From positions 16,108,547-16,172,546 of the forward strand of contig NC_050471.1 in NCBI RefSeq assembly GCF_013373865.1: 64,000 nt of DNA, in the 5' to 3' direction. Made by a program: the position numbers and the translations under genes. The DNA is from Monomorium pharaonis (lineage: Eukaryota; Arthropoda; Insecta; Hymenoptera; Formicidae). The notes under the pieces were generated by a model that saw nothing but the letters and a program-made list of their open reading frames with translations, was not told the origin of the DNA and did no database searches. Shown piece by piece: positions 32,520 to 44,689 of the stretch (positions are counted from its first letter, which is position 1; each line of letters begins with the position of its first letter).

Positions 32520-32881
32520 CCATTGGCCTAGTTTACACCGCACGATCTGACCTATACCGCGACCTAAGGTAGGCTAGTAACAAATTGTTTACACCGTGTA
32601 GACTTATACATAAGTTTGGACTAATGTAGGTAAGTAGTTTATATGTGTATGCTATAAAGCAGACCCATCTATTAGCATTTGCTGGTACACTTATCCGCTT
32701 TATAGTACACCACCGTTTACACGCGTTACGTTGTGTGGCCTAAAATGGGTCAGGGATCGTGAAAAAGTGACCTGACCCAAACAAGTTCGCGAGTGTATAC
32801 ATCGTTATGACCTATCGTGTTTGGGTCGAATATAGTATATAGGTCGCGGACTAAACGTACGGTGTAAACATGCTCAGTGGC
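32520..32881. mobile_element. Inverted-repeat element with GTTTACACCG ends
   Basis: Left GGCCTAGTTTACACCGCACG and right CGTACGGTGTAAAC with CAGTGG. Further GTTTACACCG-like copies lie inside (32588, 32710). The GGCCTAGTTTACA word is shared with the small elements at 36919 and 51522. Confidence 0.5.
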
Positions 32882-33134
32882 TCGGTTGCACTAAGGGGTG
32901 TGTAGTGTGAGGTTATGTTGAGGTTATGTTATATTATGACAGTTTCGTGAAGTAGTGCATTATTATATTGTCTTATCTGATGCGTTTTTCAAAAATAATT
33001 TTAGTTGTAATTTTTTAATAAGAGAAATCAAAGTTGTGATAAATTTCGAGAGGCATTATAGAGGTTCACGTAAGGGACTCAGTGTAAGATTACGAAACAC
33101 AATTTCGTAATTTGTGCTTTATCAATATTTATGT

Positions 33135-33137
<3 letters not shown>

Positions 33138-33213
<76 letters not shown>
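33138..33213. repeat. (GA)n microsatellite
   Basis: Uninterrupted GA dinucleotide run; the open frames through it on both strands are artefacts. Confidence 0.95.
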
Positions 33214-33216
<3 letters not shown>

Positions 33217-33429
33217 GGAGAGGGGAAGAAAAAGGAGGAAGGGGAGAGAAGTTAATATAATGGCGATTAACATATTTATTTATTTTAAAAAAAATTATAA
33301 TAAAACATTTAGTTGTAATAAAATATTTATTTATCTGTTTTATGTTATAAATCTTTTTCATTTCATACTTGTATGAGAGCACAGCAGCCAATATTTTAAT
33401 ATCAAAAATTTATATTTATGTGGTTTTAT

Positions 33430-34210
33430 ATTTAAGATTGGGCTGTAATTTTGAAAATGTCCAATCTCCAATTTAGTTCAAATTCTGTAAATAGATTTTT
33501 TTTAGAGAAAAAAAAATATACAAGAAGGATTTTTGGCGAGTCAAAATTTTTTTTATGTTGATAAGTAGGAAATTTATAATTTGTAGGCAAAAATTTAAAT
33601 TTATGGTATTTGTTTTCACATTGTTCTGGAGATAAGATATATGATAAATATTAATTCGACAACATAGGGGGAGGGGAGATAGAATTATCTACTTTAACCA
33701 AAAGTGCGTATAGAAATAACTATGTCAGTTAAGTCGTAATTTATCATCAACTAAGTACACACCGTATTTTTGCGCACTTCTGCTTAGAGCACTCCTACCG
33801 GCGGGGTGAGTGCGGGAGGGAGGCACCTCACGCGCGCGCGCATGTGTGTGTGGGACCACAGCGAAGCAGTGTCGGTTAAGTGTACTTCTCAATCATATGT
33901 GAATATTTGTGGTGATATAGAGTGAAAAGAATGGAAAGAAATTCATTTCATGTATTATTAAGTGATATAAAATGCGTATATTATGGAAATTAAGATAGAA
34001 AGTAGTGATTGTGCAATTTCATTCTTTCTACATTAATAATAAAGATTTAAAAATTATAGATTTCCTACTTACCGACATCAAAAAAATTTTTTTTGAATTG
34101 CCAAAAATTCTTCTCGCATATGCTTTATTTCTAAAAGAAATCTATTTTCAAAATTTGAACTAAATTAGAGATTGGACGTTTTCGAAACTATCGCCTAAGA
34201 TGGTTTTAAG
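33430..34210. repeat. Palindromic repeat with ~170-bp arms
   Basis: GTCCAATCTC-AATTTAGTTCAAAT, GATTTTTGGCGAGTC and GATAAGTAGGAAATTTATAA recur inverted in the right arm. The centre holds a shared GC-rich core and a 42-bp stretch (33719-33760) that is a direct repeat of 32407-32450. Confidence 0.75.
33770..33880 (+). repeat. GC-rich shared core, copy 3
   Basis: Contains CTTCTGCTTAGAGCACTCC, TACCGGCGGGGTGAGTGCGG, GAGGGAGGC and (CG)n/(TG)n. The first half matches 43770-43800 and GTGAG-GGGAGGGAGGC matches 53855-53885. Confidence 0.55.
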
Positions 34211-34734
34211 TACATCTTCAAATGCTCTGTAGTAAATAAAATGGTGACATAGTATTTTTAAGATAAACTTAAGACAATTATTATAAAATCAAATTATGAA
34301 TACTGACCAAAAATAGTAATAAATTAGATGTTTTAATTCGTATAAATAACCGGTCTTATAGTTGGTAAAAAATATTTTGATGTCATTATTTTTGTAGGGA
34401 AGATTTGTATGTGTGCGCGCGCGTGCGTGTGAGCATAATTATTTAAAATAATTGTTTGTTTAATGATTAAAATTACATTTTGGTTGTTTGAACATATTTT
34501 TTAATAAACAAATTATAATATTTTTTTACGCCTAAAATGTTTTTTTAACTCAAAGTGAAGCTTTTAATACTTCATTGTCAGCTAACTATTTGCTGCTAAC
34601 AATAGGAAAACAATTTTCTGCGGAATAAGGTTTTCAAATCCAGAACTTACTGTGTCCTCGAGTGCGCTCCAATTGCAACCAAAACTTGATAGATATCATA
34701 TTCTAACACAAAATTGATTACAATACTACAGCAA

Positions 34735-34960
34735 ATTTGCAATTAACAGTGAGATATTAGATTGAAGCAACAAATTGACAGCATGTTTGTCAATTGCAGA
34801 CCGATAACAGATTTGCACCAAATATTTAGCAGATTTGTATGCAGAATTTTCAACAAATTAACAACAAACCCAAAGCAGATTTGTTTGCAGAAATGACAGC
34901 AAATTGACAATAAACAACAAGTAGATTTGTCCACAAAAAGACAGATTAGTAATAAAGTAC
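34735..34960. repeat. GCAGATTTG-rich repeat relic
   Basis: The words AGCAGATTTGT and CAGCAAATTGACA recur at irregular spacing of about 40-50 bp. It resembles the arms of the element at 41117 and is probably one degraded arm of such an element. Confidence 0.4.
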
Positions 34961-35261
34961 ATTGGTTTAGTGTCTTTTTTTTTCAATATGGATAGAAAAA
35001 AAGCATCATTTTTGTTAATTTTATTTCAATCTTTTTTATAGACTGACATATTTTAGTATAGTATTATGTCGATGGCGAAATCTTACTTCTTACTGCGCTC
35101 TATTAGCGAACTCTTTTATTTATATGAAGGTGTATTTTGTTCACGAAAAAAACCCACATAGCGCCACATAGCATTGGATAGTGAAAAGAATATCATCTTC
35201 TTCTTTTAATGCACATCCATTAATGGATATTTGTGACCACATTCTCTATTTTTGTCTATTC

Positions 35262-35640
35262 CTAACCGTGTGTATTAGCTCTCTTACATTCGCAATTCCG
35301 GACCAGTCTGATGTTACGCAACCATGACATTTTCTTTTGTCCTAGTCCCCTCCTTCCTTCTATCTTGCCCTCAATTATCAGCTGTAAGAATTGGTACTTT
35401 TTGCCACGCATGACGTGTCCCAGATACACTGTCTTCCTTTTTTTCACTATCATCAGCAACTCATGGTCTCTCTCTAGTCTCCTTGGGACCTCTGTGTTAG
35501 TTATTTTTGCTATCTACGGTATTTTTAGCATCCTGCGATATATCCACATCTCGAAAGCCTCCAACTTGTTTATCTTGGCCACCTTTAAGGTCCAAGCCTC
35601 CATGCCGTAAAGGAGCACCGACCAAACGTAACATTTGATG
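35262..35640 (-). pseudogene. Non-LTR retrotransposon, C-terminal fragment of ORF2
   Basis: Reading from 35640 to 35262 the - strand gives VWSVLLYGMEAWTLKVAKIN, KLEAFEMWIYRRMLKIP, a stop, then ERDHELLMIVKKRKTVYLGH, VMRGKKYQFLQLIIEGKIEG and RRGLGQKKMSWLRNIR. This is the familiar C-terminal end of insect LINE reverse transcriptases. A single TAG replaces a Trp codon (KIPW to KIP-stop). The fragment is 5'-truncated, as LINE copies usually are, and inactive. Confidence 0.85.
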
Positions 35641-35645
35641 AATCT

Positions 35646-36395
35646 AACTCTAAGGTCTAAGTTATAATCTATATGCGTAAATGCCTTCTTAAATTTTGTA
35701 TCATATTAATATCATCTTAAGAATTAATATACTTACACAAACTTTGTTATTATTGATGTAAGTGAATTTTAGTTGATAACAGCATTTCATGCTCATATCA
35801 ATGCATATAGCGTTTAAGAATAAAAATTTACTTGCAGTAAGAATTTATTTTTTCTGTGTATGATGAGATATTTCTGTCTGCATGTGTATATTATATGTAT
35901 ATATACAGGGTGTTAATAAACCCCTGCATAATATTCATACCATCATGTAGCCTACGAAAATCAAAGACGAAAAGCTCTGTAAATTTTTCGATTCCATGCA
36001 TATAGCTCTTATAATTATTGTCGGATAATAGTGAAATACGGCTAATGTGCGCATAGCTATAACGTAAACATGAGCGCGGTGAAAAACAAGACGGTCGCCG
36101 CGAATCGCGCCGCTGCAAGTTGCGAGACGAAGAGAATACAAACAAAATTTATTGCTATTCGCAACGCTGTTTGTAGTGATCGGCGATTGGAACTAAGAAT
36201 GTTCGACGATAACTTGTAACTAAAATTTACACATAGACTTTTAAACCATACTACATAAATTGCAAAGGTAAAAAAATATTAAAAGTTGATTGTAAGCTTT
36301 CAAAGAATCATTTCATAGTATTTTCATTAAATTTTAAATTAATGAAAGCGAATAATTTGTTTGAAACCCATTACAGCTTATGCCCTTTCGTAATT

Positions 36396-36398
<3 letters not shown>
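35646..36398. other. Intron sequence with a one-ended repeat
   Basis: TATATACAGGGTGTTAATAA at about 35900 looks like the end of a TA-flanked miniature element; its partner end was not found. No gene is seen. Confidence 0.35.

Positions 36399-36441
<43 letters not shown>
36399..36441. repeat. (CT)n microsatellite
   Basis: Pure CT run followed by T-rich degenerate units. Confidence 0.95.
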
Positions 36442-36445
<4 letters not shown>

Positions 36446-36491
36446 CTCTTTCTCCTTCTCTCTTTCCGACTGCTACGAACAGAATTGTATT

Positions 36492-37524
36492 TACAAGGTG
36501 ATTCAGAATAACCCAAGTGTCCTTGCAATGACATATTACCGAGTTAATTCTGAAACGATTTTTTTCTTTACAAAAATTTTATCCAAAGCTTGCTTTTTGA
36601 ATTATTAAATAAAATAGTTACCGAATCACAGAGGAGGCATACAAATGGTGGGCAGGGGCGGCGCGACTTACCATAAAACACGGGTGATTACAAATTCAAT
36701 GTCTTTATACTTGACGGATGAATAATTTTATCGGGAATAAACAACACTTCACATTTAACACTTCACATGTAACAAATTTATACCGAAAAAAAAACGCGTT
36801 TACATAACGCACACAACCTGATGCGGAGACTCAATATCAACAGAACAAAGTCGAGGTTATGTTTTTTGAAGAGCTTTAAGTGTAAATCTGTCGATAATTG
36901 CAGTCGATAAATCATAGTGGCCTAGTTTACATCGTGCATTTGATACGCGTATCAAGTAGTGAATTTAAGCTGATCAGCCAATGATTAAACACATTCACTA
37001 GTTATTTACTATTTGATACGCGTATCAAATGCACGATGTAAACTAGGCCAGTATTAATCTAATATTATGATAAAGTAGAGTATTACTTAATCGGCAGTGG
37101 AATGCTTCGAAACATAGGATTGCTAACGTCCGATTGCACTAACTTTATTTTAGCTTTAAGCAAGACTTAAATGTATCAGTCTTTATTTATTTAAAAATAT
37201 TGTGTGACAAGAAAAAGAAAATTTATGACTTATCGATACGAATTTGTTACATGTGAAGTGTTAAATGTGAAGTGTTGTTTATTCCCGATAAATTATTCAT
37301 TCGTGAAGCAGTATAAAGACATCGAATTTGTAATCACCCGTGTTGGATAATGAGCCGCGCCGCCTCTGCTTACCTTCTGTATACCTCTCGTCATTTAGTA
37401 ACTTTTTATTTAATAATTAAAAAAATAAGTTTTGGATAAAATTTTTGTAAAGAAAAATTGTCTCAGAATTAACTCAGGAATATGTTATTGCAAGAACACC
37501 TGGATCGTTTTAAATTACCCTGTA
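36492..37524. repeat. Palindromic repeat with ACAAGGTGATT ends
   Basis: Left end TACAAGGTGATTCAGAATAA, right end the inverse with changes (GGGTAATTTAAAACGATCC). Arms share AATAAACAACACTTCACAT and ATTACAAATTC-ATGTCTTTATAC. A 131-bp element sits in the centre. Parts of it recur at 53400-53670 and 54540-55080. Confidence 0.75.
36919..37049. mobile_element. 131-bp miniature element with 3-bp target duplication (copy 1)
   Basis: Ends GGCCTAGTTTACAT and ATGTAAACTAGGCC, flanked by AGT on both sides (36916-36918, 37050-37052). Arms continue through GATACGCGTATCAA. A same-length copy lies at 51522-51652. A 3-bp duplication and GGCC ends suggest a PIF/Harbinger-type element. Confidence 0.75.
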
Positions 37525-37529
37525 TATAT

Positions 37530-38015
37530 CTGACTTTGTCGCGTCGGTGCTGTCAGTAGTGTTCTGTTCAGTAGGTTGCGTAATCTAGTATCAAGAAATC
37601 TGAAGAAGTATAAGTGATTTTGATAATTTTAAAGTAAATTTTAATTGTAGTATAATTTATAATCGTACGATGTTATAAGATTTTAAAGCAAATTATAAAG
37701 GAGAATGTTAAAAATGAGCTAATTTTAGTTCTCTAAGGGAAAAGTGAATGGATCTTAAAAATTGTTTGAATCCATTTTGTAAAAAGGAAATGTTACTATT
37801 GTATTGTTACCGGTTTTTCGTGATGCTGATTGGTTCTCTCGCTGCGCTTATTTCGCGTTGCGAGAGTAATTGTCATTGTGATTGAATTTTGACAACTGTC
37901 AAATTGTATAGATGGTTATCTATACAATTATTGTTGTAGTTTTTTTTTAAGTAAAAAATACAAAGTTAAATAACGGGCGCAAAACGCGCGTCTGTAATGT
38001 TTATTATAATAAAAA
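37530..38015. other. Intron sequence
   Basis: No gene or repeat recognised; ATTGTATAGATGGTTATCTATACAAT near 37905 is a short palindrome. Confidence 0.3.
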
Positions 38016-38019
38016 ATGT

Positions 38020-38400
38020 TTATTTACGGTTAGTAATCATAAAACCATGATTCTAGGCAGAATTATGAGCACATTCTGCGTACAATGATGGCGGACTACT
38101 TTAGCATTATCCAGGATGCACCATGTGGAGATACAATCTGCCTGGCATTCTTTGGCAGGTTTTAGAACCCCACAGTATGTTCACTCCTCTGGTATTTAGT
38201 GAATTGACTTCAAACCCTTTTTGCCGCACGTGTGTGGGTGCCTACGTGCGTGCGTGCCTGCCTGCTTAATCTCTGCCAACGGATGCCAGGCGGACTGTAC
38301 CTCCACGTAGTGCATCCTGCTAAAGTAGTCCATGATCTTTACACGCAGAATGTGCCTACAATTTTCCTTAGAATCATGGTTTTGTGATCATTAACCATAA
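38020..38400. mobile_element. Inverted-repeat element with ~110-120-bp arms
   Basis: AACCATGATTCTAGGCAGAA, GCACATTCTGCGT, GGCGGACTACTTTAGCA and GGATGCACCATGTGGAG on the left recur inverted on the right with about 20% change. The GC-richer centre includes TACGTGCGTGCGTGCCTGCC. Confidence 0.7.
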
Positions 38401-38644
38401 ATAGGTCAGTGATAGTTTTTACTATATTCAGGCCATTCTTGTAATGTTCCTATTACTAGTCGGATAAATGATTGTTATTTTTTGTCATCTTAGGACTTAA
38501 ACAATGATATTTAAGGTCAAATAATAAGATAAAGAGGTCAATATATCGAGCCAATATCAATTTTCCTAATACAATATAATTTATTAAATCAAAAATATAT
38601 CATTATAAACGCTGTTAAAAACAACTGTGTTAAAATTGTTAAAC

Positions 38645-38692
38645 AAATTTCGAAACGTTTCGACTATACATAGTCCTCTTCAATCGTGCCAA
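38645..38692 (-). repeat. Second Penelope-type 3' motif
   Basis: On the - strand: TTGAAGAGGACTATGTATAG then TCGAAACGTTTCG. The arrangement GAGGAC-loop-GTC-GAAACG is the same as in the Penelope element at 15504. No coding part remains nearby. Confidence 0.4.
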
Positions 38693-38699
38693 ATTACCA

Positions 38700-40737
38700 A
38701 TATTTATGAAATTAAACATGAGTAAAATAATGCAAACGAAAATATAACCAGTTAGAAAATGATTCCGATTAAATATCCATGAAAACAACGCATATTGTCT
38801 ATAAAAATGTATCATAATAATTAAAACGTGAACGAATAAATAATATAATCAAAAACAGTCAAAAAATATGGTCAAAAATCTTGTTGAGAAATCTTGTCTA
38901 AAAGATCAAAACCGATGGAAAACGTGTAATTTATGAACAATATAAACCGATATGCGTATTGTAAAAAAAAAAAAAAAAAAAAAAAAACTATAAACTTACA
39001 TATGCTGATTCCAGACAGCAAAAAAGCAAAAAAGCAAAAAAGCCAACAGTTTCTACAAAGCGTTAAAACGAATGTAACGTTCGGTAGTCAGAGGCAGAAT
39101 TTATTTTCTAACTTATTATTTGTGCTTAGCATTAACGAGCTTTTTATATTTTGTTTATTTTTAAGGTCCATCATCCAAATACCGAATCGTTGTCGGCAAT
39201 TTCAAATTACGCAGTATTTTAATATTTTTTTGCTTTATTTGCAGTAAAAAATTCTGAAAAAATTACATTAAATTACTTGTAAATTGTTGAATACAATTTT
39301 TGTTAAAAATTATGCAAATTTTCTATTACAGAAACATCTAAATTTTCTTGAAAAATAACAAAAATCAATCAACTGGAATTTCATTAAAAATAAAATTTAA
39401 ATTTACAAAAAGCGTTGTAAACTTTACTTTTAAAAGCTTACCGTTATTTCTATGTTTCAACAAGTTGATCATTTTTACATGTAGAAAAGTACGAACTGTA
39501 CCAAATACGAAATTATCTTACTTTGTTGGCCTGTCATGTCTCTAAAAAAATTCTGCGATAATTTTAACCATTTTAACATGAAAGCTTGATGTTATTTCTA
39601 TAAAATTGTTTTTTTTGTATTTGTTACTATTAAATCAAGTGACTTACCGTTTTTCAACAAAATTGTTCTAAAAGAGTAGTATTTCGACTACAAAATCCTG
39701 CTTTGATGATTATAGTTCCGGCAGGTTGTTAAAATACAATTTTTATGCAATGTCATCAGTCCAGACAAAGTGGCCATGCTGGTGGCTGTTGGCAACTTTG
39801 ACCGCCGAGCACGAACTCTTTTTTTTTCTTTTGTATTATTATCATGCCCAATATAAAAAACAACTTTGAATAATCATCTTATTATTAATAGGCTACTTTA
39901 ATTAACATTTTGAATTTTCCAACATTTCTATAATGTCTTATAAAGAATTATTTTTTCCAAGTTATTTTGACAATTGTTCTGAATTTATGTAACTTTTATA
40001 TAAATAAAATACACTATTTTATGAGTTTAAACCGTTTTTGATCAGTCATTTTTTATTTTAAAGCTAAGTGGCCACTTTGCCCGACATGGTCGGTATTTTT
40101 GAAAAATTAATATTTTAGGTAATTAATTCAATCCTAAAATTTTATTGAAAAATTCTATTATGTACTAGGATAGTTCAAGCATATAATCACTAATTTTGAT
40201 GCTTTTACGCGGCGATTGCAAGTTAACTTAAAAAATCAGCAAACCTTAGCCTGACTACTTTTCCCGCTTTTCTCCTACATTAATATTACAAAAAAATTAC
40301 AAAAAAATTCATAAATTAATTATGCTTTTTCTGTAAATGATTGATCGACGAAGAAGTTAATGAAATAAATTTTAACTAACCTCTTTTATAAAAGTAAATA
40401 CAATGAATACCTTGATTCGATAATCTTCTGTCAGTATTAACATCAAATGATATCTTTTTTTTTGACACAATTTTTAATACATCCCGTATTTATTACGTTT
40501 ACATTACTTTACGGTCCGTTTACGAATGTAAAAGAAAACGTAATATATACAGTAATTGGGACACCAACATCGAAGGTATTTTTTGATGAAACTTCGTTAT
40601 CGACACATTACATAAACACATTTAGAAACCTTGCTTAATAAAAAAGATAGAACTTGATAGAAAATATTTTATGATGTTGAATCCGAGATTTGGTTGCGGT
40701 TTTTCCTATTGTCGATTACATATTCCAGATAGATTAT
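38700..40737. other. AT-rich intron sequence
   Basis: A poly(A) tract of 25 lies at 38963-38987. GACAAAGTGGCCATGCTGG (39764) and AAGTGGCCACTTTGCCCGAC (40068) may be the ends of a degraded 330-bp inverted-repeat element. Open frames here show no recognisable protein. Confidence 0.35.
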
Positions 40738-41116
40738 CAATCATTCTGGGCAATAAACAATGATTTAATCGTTGGTAAGGACTTTTATATAAAATGTTAT
40801 AGACGGTTAATAATGTTTTTTACATTAAACTTGATTGCCATGAACTTCCCTTTATCGTAAAATCCGGATACAACTTTATAGGATTTGTATAAGGTAGTCT
40901 ATAATAAAGAATTATTTAATCATTAATAAGGTTTTTCATATATAATATAATGGAGACAGTATATCACGTTTTTCATATCAACCTTCATTGTTAAGGCCAA
41001 ACTCGTCTTTATTGTAATAGAACTTAATAGGATTTGCATGACATAGTCCCTATAAACTATGTAATTTTCAAAGCTTTTCATATACAATATGATAATCAGT
41101 AAATTATGTTTTTCAT
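40738..41116. repeat. Degenerate ~150-bp tandem repeat
   Basis: Words such as ATAGGATTTGTATAAGGTAGTCTATAA, GTTTTTCATAT and CCTTTATCGTAAAATCC recur three times and continue after 43137 (CCTTTATTATAAATCCTGAA), so the element at 41117-43136 was inserted into this array. Confidence 0.45.
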
Positions 41117-41499
41117 CCCTAATAGCAAAATGCTAGTAGATTGCGAGCAGATTGGCAGCAAATTCAATCAGATACCCATTGCAGATCCATAGCATTCTGT
41201 GTCCGCATTAAGCTCAGTATTTGTTGACAAAGCCTGCTGGCATGGCATGCCAGCAGATTGATTGCAGAAACCGAGCAGGATCTGCTGACATAACCTGACA
41301 GCAGATTGGCAGCAGAAATCAAGCAGATATCTAAAAGATTTCTTAAATCGGATATCTTAAAATGCAACTAGAGATAAAAAAATAAAATAAAAATTTAATT
41401 TTTTTAAAATTATTTTTATTAACAGTACATACTAAATTTAGGACAAATTTTTATTAATTAATTAAATTTAAATTATATTGTTTTATTTTATTCTTACTT

Positions 41500-41575
41500 G
41501 CCGCTGGTAGGTTTTGAACCCGGGACCTTAGGATGACAAACCTTGTACTCTATCTGCTACGCCAATTTGACTCAT
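41500..41575 (-). repeat. tRNA-derived SINE head or tRNA pseudogene
   Basis: On the - strand: TTGGCGTAGCAGATAGAG (A-box-like), GTTTGTCATCCTAAGG (anticodon-loop-like) and CCCGGGTTCAAAACC (B-box). Stem pairing is imperfect and the acceptor stem is poor, so it is not called a functional tRNA gene. Confidence 0.55.
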
Positions 41576-42417
41576 CGGTATGAGTACTTGTTATTGTCTA
41601 CATATACCAATATGTTATAAACTGACACAATTATATTATTTTTTATAAAAACAATTAAATTTTGCAAAACATATTAAAAATAAATAGCATTAATTTATTT
41701 ACTTATTAATTTCATTTTTAAATTTATCTTTTTCCATAATAATTTTATGGAAATTGCGATCTATTTAGCATTAATACTTTGAAGCGTTCAAATGGTTAAT
41801 TAGATGGTTAACTATATAGATCATATATTCTAAGAAAAATTGAATAGTACATCTATTATCCTGTTTTTGTTCAGTACATGATGAATTTAGATTTTGTGCA
41901 TTTTTTTGTGCGCAATAATTGTAGACAAACTGTAATTTTTGAAAACATTATCTTTATGATAATTTTTTTAAATATCAAATGGATTTCTCATTCAGGATGT
42001 TATAATGTTGTCTGATTTCTGCTACGACGCGCATGGACGGCTCAAAAATCGGACAGCATTGTGTGATATCTTTTATGAGACATTAAGCTGATATCATAAG
42101 GATAACATTTTTAAGAAACTTAAATGAAACTCTTCAATAAGATATCTCAAAGACCTCTCTTAGATATCTCTGATAAATGTTACCATTTTGACATCATTTC
42201 CAAGATATCTAAATGTTTTCTTTAAAAAGTTCTCTTAAAGTTTTCTGACAAGCGTATTGTCTGGGCTTTTTAAATTTATCTGAAATTCTTTTATCTGTAT
42301 TATTTTCTATTGGTTGCCGGTATTATACATATACTTTAAACTTATGTATAATACAAGTAACCAATAGGAAATAATATAGATAAAAGAACTTCAGATAAAT
42401 TATAAAAATATAGCTGC

Positions 42418-42740
42418 CTAATACTTTTGGCCAAGCCTGTATACATACATATATTTTTATATAATTAGGGATCGTAAGGAAATAAAATTATTATAATTGT
42501 CAATACATTTTTAATAAGAGTTTAGGCATCATTTCTGTTATTTCAAATTTACCGTTATCGCGCGGTAGCTCAATACAATAAAGTACTTAATCTTTCAATA
42601 CAATGTATATCGGCGAGAGAACAATTAAACTCTTATTAAAAATGTATTGACAATTAATAATAATTTTATTTCCTTACGATCCCTAATATATTAGAAATAT
42701 ATGTATGTATACAGGATTGACCAAAAGTATTAGACAATGA
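42418..42740. mobile_element. Miniature element with TAATACTTTTGGCC ends
   Basis: Left CTAATACTTTTGGCCAAGCC, right inverse (ATTGACCAAAAGTATTAG). Arms contain ATTAGGGATCGTAAGGAAAT and AAACTCTTATTAAAAATG. Likely Tc1/mariner-derived. A smaller hairpin (ATTCTTTTATCTG...) precedes it at 42280-42405. Confidence 0.65.
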
Positions 42741-43138
42741 TATAATTTAATTTCTCAATAATTTCTACTGCCGCAAACTTTGTTCTTACGTTTTTTTCTA
42801 TAGAAATATATTAATGCAAGTTTTAATTGGCATTTAAATGGCAATTAAGATTATAAAGTAACGGACATACTGTTTGATTTCTGCTGCCGGTTATGTCAAC
42901 AGGCTCTGCTCGATTTCTGCTGCCAATCTGCTGTCAGTTATATCAGCAGGTTTTGCTCGATTTCTGCTGCCAATCTGTTGTCAGATTATGTTAGCAAGCT
43001 CTGCTTGATTTCTGACAGCAGTTTGCCGACATCGTTGGATATTACAGACTCTGTATAAAATTTGTTGCCATTCTGTCGTCAAAAATTGATAGCATGCTCT
43101 GCTCAAAATCTGTTCCTGCAGGCTTGGCTATCTGGGAT

Positions 43139-43605
43139 ATTAACCTTAATTACCGAGTACGAAATTTCCTTTATTATAAATCCTGAATGCAACCTGATAG
43201 GTTGCGTATGATATAGTCGTGATAAACAATCACATAATTATGATAGAATTACAAAATTCGTCAAACATAATTGAACATGATAGAAATTCTATCATTGCTC
43301 GAAAAGCTCTTGATAGAACACAGCTCTGAATACAGCTATATAAGTTATCATTGATTTTGAATAATGTTTTATTCAGTTGTATCTTTTTTCTTGAGCAGGG
43401 AACCCTTTTCACCCTTTATTTAATTTGCACGATTATTAATCCGTATGATATAGATTACTTGACTCATTACGTTTGGCATTTTGATTTTTTCAATAAAATC
43501 GATGAATAAGTTGAAATTTAGCGACAAGCATAGTATGGATCATATTTGAGTATTGTTGGCCAGTGCCAGCTAGTGACGAAAGTGTGAAACGGATAAAGTC
43601 GGGAG
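43139..43605. other. AT-rich intron sequence
   Basis: The first part continues the tandem array interrupted at 41117. Nothing else recognised. Confidence 0.35.
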
Positions 43606-44010
43606 TGGCTCACTTGGACACAGTGCAGATGGACACGGTTCAAATGGACACGGTTCAAATGGACACAGTTCAAATAGACATGGTTTATTTGGACACAGGA
43701 ATTTTGTACACCGCAAAGTTATACACCACAAAGTTGCACACCGTAAAGTTGTACACCGTACATTTCTATACTCTTCTGTTTAGAGCACCTATACCGGCAT
43801 GTGGGTGCGAAAGGAGGTGCCGAGGGCCTCCCCTTGTACGGTGTGTGTGCATGTGTGCGTGTGTGTGCGCGCGCGTGCGTGTGCATGTGTGTGGGGGGGG
43901 GGAGTGGCCACAGTTACGGTGTAGAAATGTACGGTGTACACTATTTTGTGTCCATTTGCAACGTGTTCATCTGCACTGTGTCCAATTGTACTGTGTCCAA
44001 ATGAAGGCCA
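43606..44010. mobile_element. Foldback-like element F2 with 15-bp tandem-repeat arms
   Basis: Left end TGGCTCACTTGGACACAG, right inverse CTGTGTCCAAATGAAGGCCA. The left arm has about five units of ATGGACACGGTTCAA then four of TTGTACACCGTAAAG, both 15 bp; the right arm has the inverted forms. The centre is the GC-rich shared core plus (TG)n. The 153-residue frame across it is only the pentapeptide read-out of the 15-bp units. Confidence 0.65.
43765..43905 (+). repeat. GC-rich shared core, copy 4
   Basis: Contains CTCTTCTGTTTAGAGCACC, TATACCGGCATGTGGGTGCG, AAAGGAGGTGCCGAGGGCC and a (TG)n/(GC)n tract. Matches 33774-33800 closely at its start. Confidence 0.55.
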
Positions 44011-44014
44011 TTCG

Positions 44015-44498
44015 ACAAAGTTGATAATGTATTTTACATGAAAATTTTGACATTTTGAACTTTGCATATTTCTGCTTGTAGGACGTTTAGAGAAAAAATA
44101 AAAAGTTTTATTATATAATTCAAATTTAAACTATTAATTGAGCCCACTTAGAATTTGATTGGCTCATGCGTTATTGGTAATCGTATATACTCGCAAGTCG
44201 TCGTCTCGTGTAAAGATACACGAAGCGCTGCACGTTTACTTGGTGTGAGACACTACTGTGTCTTGTGATCAATTTTACTTACTAATAACTTACAAACAAT
44301 AATCTGAACCAAAATTAGTAACGAATTTTTTAATTTAAAATTTTACGCTCTTTTTCTCTTTAAAGTATTAATTTATCATTTTGGGACTTTCTATATATGC
44401 GGTGGCATGCAATAATATTTTGTATAAATCAATATGTTTTTTGTTTTATCATCATTAATATAGAAATTATAATGAATGCCAATATAGTTTTTTTGTAA
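44015..44498. other. AT-rich intron sequence with a repeat relic
   Basis: About 44190-44275 (GCAAGTCGTCGTCTCGTGTA, AAGATACACG) is an inverted relative of 30647-30730. No gene. Confidence 0.35.
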
Positions 44499-44689
44499 TA
44501 TAGAGGAAAGGCACCGAATTTGGAAGTTTCCTAAAGTGGAACTCCCTTATTTCTTGGAATCTAAACATCGCATTATACGAATTCCGATAAGAATATGATC
44601 TGCTTAGTTATTAGGTGTACAACTTTGCTTCCGCGGTTTTTTTTTGAAATTCGAAGTTTTATTGTAAAACTGGTTATACATTTACGATT

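Larger units (their letters stand above)
41117..43136. mobile_element. Foldback-like element F4 with CCCWRATAGC ends
   Basis: It begins CCCTAATAGCAAAATGC and ends GCTTGGCTATCTGGG, flanked by AT on both sides (41115-41116, 43137-43138). The left arm (to about 41345) and right arm (from about 42880) are built of repeated GCAGATTGGCAGCAGAAAT and GAGCAG-CTGCTGACATAA words in opposite orientation. The interior holds a tRNA-like SINE fragment and a miniature element. No transposase. Confidence 0.6.

Noticed and set aside
33079..33391. Frames with SL or RE repeats
   Set aside because: Translation of a (GA)n microsatellite in several frames.
41509..41564. A functional tRNA gene
   Set aside because: A- and B-box-like words are present but the acceptor and anticodon stems pair poorly; a SINE or pseudogene is more likely.
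43563..44024. 153-residue frame with MDTVQ repeats
   Set aside because: The pentapeptide is the translation of 15-bp tandem units followed by a GC/TG simple repeat inside an inverted-repeat element.
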